A DNA stretch of 64,000 bases from Helochares maculicollis (taxonomy: Eukaryota > Arthropoda > Insecta > Coleoptera > Hydrophilidae): assembly GCA_033557835.1 (NCBI GenBank), contig JAWQRO010000033.1, positions 1 through 64,000 on the forward strand, given 5' to 3'. The notes under the pieces are model-generated. The model saw only the letters and a list, made by a program, of their open reading frames with translations, had not been told where the DNA came from and searched no databases. Below, in pieces: positions 60,041 through 64,000 of the stretch. Position numbers and translations under genes: made by a program. Position 1 is the first letter of the stretch. Each line of letters opens with the position of its first letter.

Positions 60041-62039
60041 GCTTCCAGCTCATTCATGTAAGCAAATTTTACTTACGATGCATACATCATTCTGGAAATT
60101 AATATTTTCCTGATTTACATGTTCTGCAACACTTTTAATCTACTCTAAAGTGTCTAGAGAAATTCCCAGTTTTGTATAAGTTTTGCTTTGGAGAATATTT
60201 AATTTTTATAAATATATATTGATAGTTGAGTGATACCATATTTAATACTAATGTACCCAGAATTGGAATCAGCACTTATAGCTTACTTTAGAGATTATTC
60301 AAATTACTCCTTTTGTACATTACTAATAGTCACTGCGATATGACAAAGCTGCTGTACTAAATATTGACAAAGCCAAGAAAGGCGTACAGGATTGCCACAG
60401 AATGCCAACAGTAGCACTGAAGCATTATGGATGTCTGAAAATTAATTGTTAAAACAATATTAATTCTAAATGTACACTTGTTCTTAAAACGTAGTAGCAT
60501 AATACTTTACCAGTAAACATTATTTTAGAAGTCATATATAAATTACATTCTTTCTGAGTTAGAAAATGTAGCTCACTTTGTCATCTGGAGTTCAGAAAAT
60601 CTTTGTTATAGAAAAACTTAAATATCAAATTTGCACCGTTTATCTGACAAAATGTATATTTTTACAGTATTGAGTTTAAACTGTCCTAAAATCAAATTCC
60701 AAATTCATAATATTTAATATAAATCAATTGTGAAGTGGCATTAATAAAACCAAAGTAGCCGACACTTCAAATTTTAAATTAATTAATAAGTAAGTAAATC
60801 GAATAACTATGACAAAGCGATTTATTTCAATATTGATATGTATGACATTTATTAACAAATAGCCACGAAGCTAGTAGACATGTAGTAGTAGATATTTTAG
60901 ACAATACATATCTTTGTATATCTTTATATTTCTCAAAATGATATATTAATGCACTACAAGCTACATGTTTAAACGCAGAAAAAACAAAAAACTATTGCTT
61001 TTAATGCTGTCTTCAAGATATGCAATAACGTAATCGAAACTTACCTAAGTAAACGCTATTTATAAAAGTTATATTCGTAAAGCCCTGCATGGACTTCCTC
61101 TGACTATGTGAAGTAAAAGTAAATTTGGAGTACTCTGGAATCTTTTTATTGCATTCCCTATAATCTTTCCAGCAGTTTGATTCAACCGTTCTATTATTTC
61201 CATATTCTCCGCAAGTTCCAAACCTCCTCGAACGAGAAACGAAAAGAATCTTCGAAATTGCACACGGGAAATACCTCTAGACGTCTTACTTATGTCCGCA
61301 TTGGGGCTTTTCTTGTTTCCGGGGACGGTTTCCGGAACAATCCAGATTCTTTATGTTTTTTCTAGCATTGTAAAACATTCATTGGCTTGCAGCCTACGTC
61401 TTTCTGTTACTAATAATTCATTATGTGCAAGCAATTCCATAGTTATTACATTTGTTTGATTCATATTGACGCTTTTGACTTAAATTATAGAACTTATATA
61501 TAATAATAAAATCGTTTTAGTAGCCAATCTAATCAAAACTTAAAAAATGTTTAATACATACATTTGGAATTTGTATTTATATTGCCAATGTCACGAATAT
61601 TCTTATGTTAAATGAGATCAAAGAACATTACTTTATGATGATGACTTTTACTGCACTTTTGACAAAAAATATAAAATGTAATCAAAACAAAGCACTTACA
61701 AAGAGTCTCTAAACTTATACACGAAATCGAATTGAATACAGACGCCATTTTACTCATAAGTCATGTGCGGTCTACTTCTTCCCAGATTTGTTATGATTTC
61801 ATCGTTTGAATTTAAGGCAGGAATAATTAATCTTCTCCTAAAAAAAGCCCTTCGTTGTTTCATTAATTTTCCAGATCATATCTGAAGGATATTCAACAAC
61901 AGGTTTACTCTAGGGGATTAAATTCAAGAACCTGATATTATGGCTAACGACTAAAAAGATTTTAAGACTCTTTATTCAATAACAATAGGTTTTAATAAGA
62001 TATTTAATTGAAAGCCAGACTTAATGAATATTAATAACT
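60040..62039. other. Mostly AT-rich non-coding stretch
   Basis: No gene recognised. A less AT-rich patch at 61070-61360 is open on both strands (64 codons minus, 62 codons plus) without a domain. Confidence 0.5.
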
Positions 62040-62545
62040 CCGCGAAGAAACTCGTTAAACCGTGTAACTATCCATCGATTTTCTTAAAGGCCCTTCATAC
62101 TCTGGAATCTATATCAGACATAATTCACTTTTGCAGAAAATTTAGTTTCAAACTTCATCTCGGTAATTTTAAACGAATCAATGGTAAGACGCAAAGCGCG
62201 TAAGTAATACCAGCAAAAACGTTGCCATGTAATTTTCACATCGAAACTTCTTCAGAATGAAAAAATTTACCAAACCTATAATGCAAACAAAATTTTTCGC
62301 GCGCAGTTCGTCGCCGCCAATTTTAAATCAAATCGAAAGAGTAATTTAAGGGGTTGAACTATATTTCTCCTGACAGAAATACGATGACTAGAAACGAGGA
62401 ATCTAATTGAGTACCGAATCCATACATCAACAAACCTTCCCCAAATTCCCTAAGGGCGTTTCGAGAGCGTCAGCTACGCTATCTTCTATCTTATGGAATG
62501 TGTGGCTGCTTCCATCTATACCCCAGGTGAATATATTTACGAAAA
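62040..62545. other. Less AT-rich island, candidate conserved non-coding DNA
   Basis: Higher complexity and CpG (CGCGCGCAG near 62299; AAAGCGCGTAAG near 62194) than the flanks, with no long frame. Possibly regulatory. Confidence 0.3.
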
Positions 62546-62569
62546 CATACCTTAGGGTAAGTATAAATA

Positions 62570-62572
<3 letters not shown>

Positions 62573-62615
<43 letters not shown>
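62573..62615. repeat. AT microsatellite
   Basis: About 20 uninterrupted AT units. Confidence 0.97.
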
Positions 62616-62618
<3 letters not shown>

Positions 62619-64000
62619 AGTCAGTTTTTAATGTTATTATTACAATTATTATGAATATTATACAGCAAAACGATAATACTTAAAACTATCCGAATATCTG
62701 TAATTTATTAAAGATCTTCCTTCCAAACAAACCATTGAGCTAATTTTGATACCGCAGCCTTTTGTGCTACTCTCTTGTGCCTAAAGACGTAATGAGCAAA
62801 CAACTTTGAGAGTGAAAGCGTTAATTAAGTGTCTATGAGGAGGAGTATTTCTATACAGATATAGTGCTGTTAATCAATCGTCCCCTCTATTGTTTAAATG
62901 GAACGAAAATTGGTAGCAATTAGGATCTAAGTTTATATAGAACGTAATCTGAAACGTTTTCTTTGTTTGTAGGCATACACCCCCCAATGATTTCGTATTG
63001 AAAAAAATGTAATATTTCCATGTATTTCTATAAAACTCTGACTGGATTTTTCTGCGGATGTGCGTCGTTACAAAATTATGAGCCAGTTCCGGAGTTACGA
63101 GGTCGTATTTCGAGGCATAAGAAAAAGAAGTCATTCTCAGATATAGGTTAGTTTATGGGATGGTATCGCGCCACCGCCTCGGCCTGGGCACACATATAAT
63201 TTAATGCGAAATTTTATTATAGTTTAAAGTTTCAGAGTTATGAAATAGAGCCGAAGTTTATTTAGATTTTTTATTGAGTGTCAACTAGAGCTATGAAATA
63301 TGAAAGACGCTTACAAATATTTTACCTAAAATAGGACATATGGGATTGGAGACATTTTGATAATAATTTTAAAATCATAATATGCAAACTAGAGAAAATT
63401 CATTTAGTCTTCTTATTAAGTATAAGTAAAGTTAAAAAAATAATGAAGTATTCATTAAGTTTTACTATCTAATAGAAGAGCTTAATAGAGGAAAGCCATC
63501 AGGAATTACTGGATCCAGTTTGAAGAAAACGGCAAAAAGAGAAGCAGCAAAAACTGAGAGCAACAAGAGAGTTGATAACAGTAAATGACTGAAAAGGAAA
63601 TTATTTAGCGTTTCTTGACTACTATTAAGCGTTGGTTTACTTTGCCACGCTAAATACATACAAACCGAGGCTTTAATTCTACAAATGCTGAGACATAATT
63701 CGTTTTAAATAGCAATTTTGCTTGCGCAATTAGTATTTAATTTTGAAATACATTGAACTGTTTGTTTGCTAAGGAAATGGAAAGCTTTGCAACAAAAAGA
63801 ACGATATTTTATACTTGCCGTTGCTCACTGAAATTGGTAGGGCTTAAACTTTACATATAAACTCAAATAAGTTTTATTGTTTGCTCAACATAGGGCAATC
63901 ACATTTCTATTTCTGTTTACATTGTGTTTTGTTAGCCAAAATCTGACCGGCATTCGTAGAACTTTAATAGTTCAGCCCCATTTCCAATAGTACTTTGAAC
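62616..64000. other. AT-rich stretch to the window edge
   Basis: No gene recognised. A 64-codon minus frame (63465-63659) encodes a hydrophobic stretch (FSHLLLSTLLLLSVFAASLF) resembling a membrane segment, with no other support. An 86-codon minus frame (62874-63134) lacks a domain. Confidence 0.5.

Noticed and set aside
63465..63659. Small membrane-protein-like frame with a Leu-rich segment
   Set aside because: Isolated, no conserved motif; the Leu/Phe/Ser content follows from the complement of an A/G-rich stretch.

Overview
This window looks like eukaryotic, probably insect or other arthropod, chromosomal DNA. It is strongly A+T-rich (about two thirds by eye). Stop codons are dense in every frame, there are no operon-like gene runs, TA/TATACA microsatellites are long, and the only clearly recognisable proteins are decayed transposases and reverse transcriptases of mariner, RTE/LINE and Penelope type. 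The organism call is inference. No complete functional protein-coding gene, rRNA or tRNA gene could be recognised. The window is best read as a long intergenic or intronic tract.

Region by region. At 0-6.5 kb there is a TA/GA microsatellite, one unexplained 110-codon open frame (minus strand, 1.8-2.1 kb) and otherwise plain AT-rich DNA. At 6.6-7.8 kb lies a heavily decayed mariner copy, followed by a 180-bp tandem duplication (8.4-8.7 kb). A G+C-richer island sits at 9.9-10.6 kb. At 13.05-14.36 kb is the best-preserved element: a 1,317-bp mariner with both terminal inverted repeats, flanking TA dinucleotides and an inactivated DD34D transposase. At 20.9-21.9 kb there is a LINE reverse-transcriptase remnant followed by Penelope-like 3' ends in opposed orientation. 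A 25-bp minisatellite lies at 24.1 kb, a mariner C-terminal scrap at 27.6-27.8 kb, and a 5'-truncated Penelope-like GIY-YIG end abutting a TATACA microsatellite at 29.5-30.2 kb. Short repeats with internal hairpins lie at 34 kb. A decayed unknown ORF lies at 42.1-42.4 kb, an RTE-like reverse-transcriptase remnant at 51.0-51.5 kb, and an internally deleted mariner with both inverted repeats at 58.3-59.2 kb.

Between these are several higher-complexity, less AT-rich islands (about 9.9-10.6, 15.4, 25.4-26.0, 31.4-32.0, 32.9-33.3, 37.9-38.2, 39.2-40.3, 44.7-45.1, 47.2-48.1, 52.0-52.5 and 62.0-62.5 kb) that stand out from the background. They could be conserved regulatory DNA, or in a few cases exons: 33117-33319 and 52354-52472 on the minus strand and 15418-15573 on the plus strand have open frames next to splice-like signals. 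G+C-richer DNA is open by chance in several frames, so these exon calls are tentative.

No new multi-gene system was found. The most useful observations are at least four independent mariner remnants, the opposed Penelope-like ends with hammerhead-like core motifs, a two-copy dispersed repeat (17.34 and 53.64 kb), and the exon-like frames.
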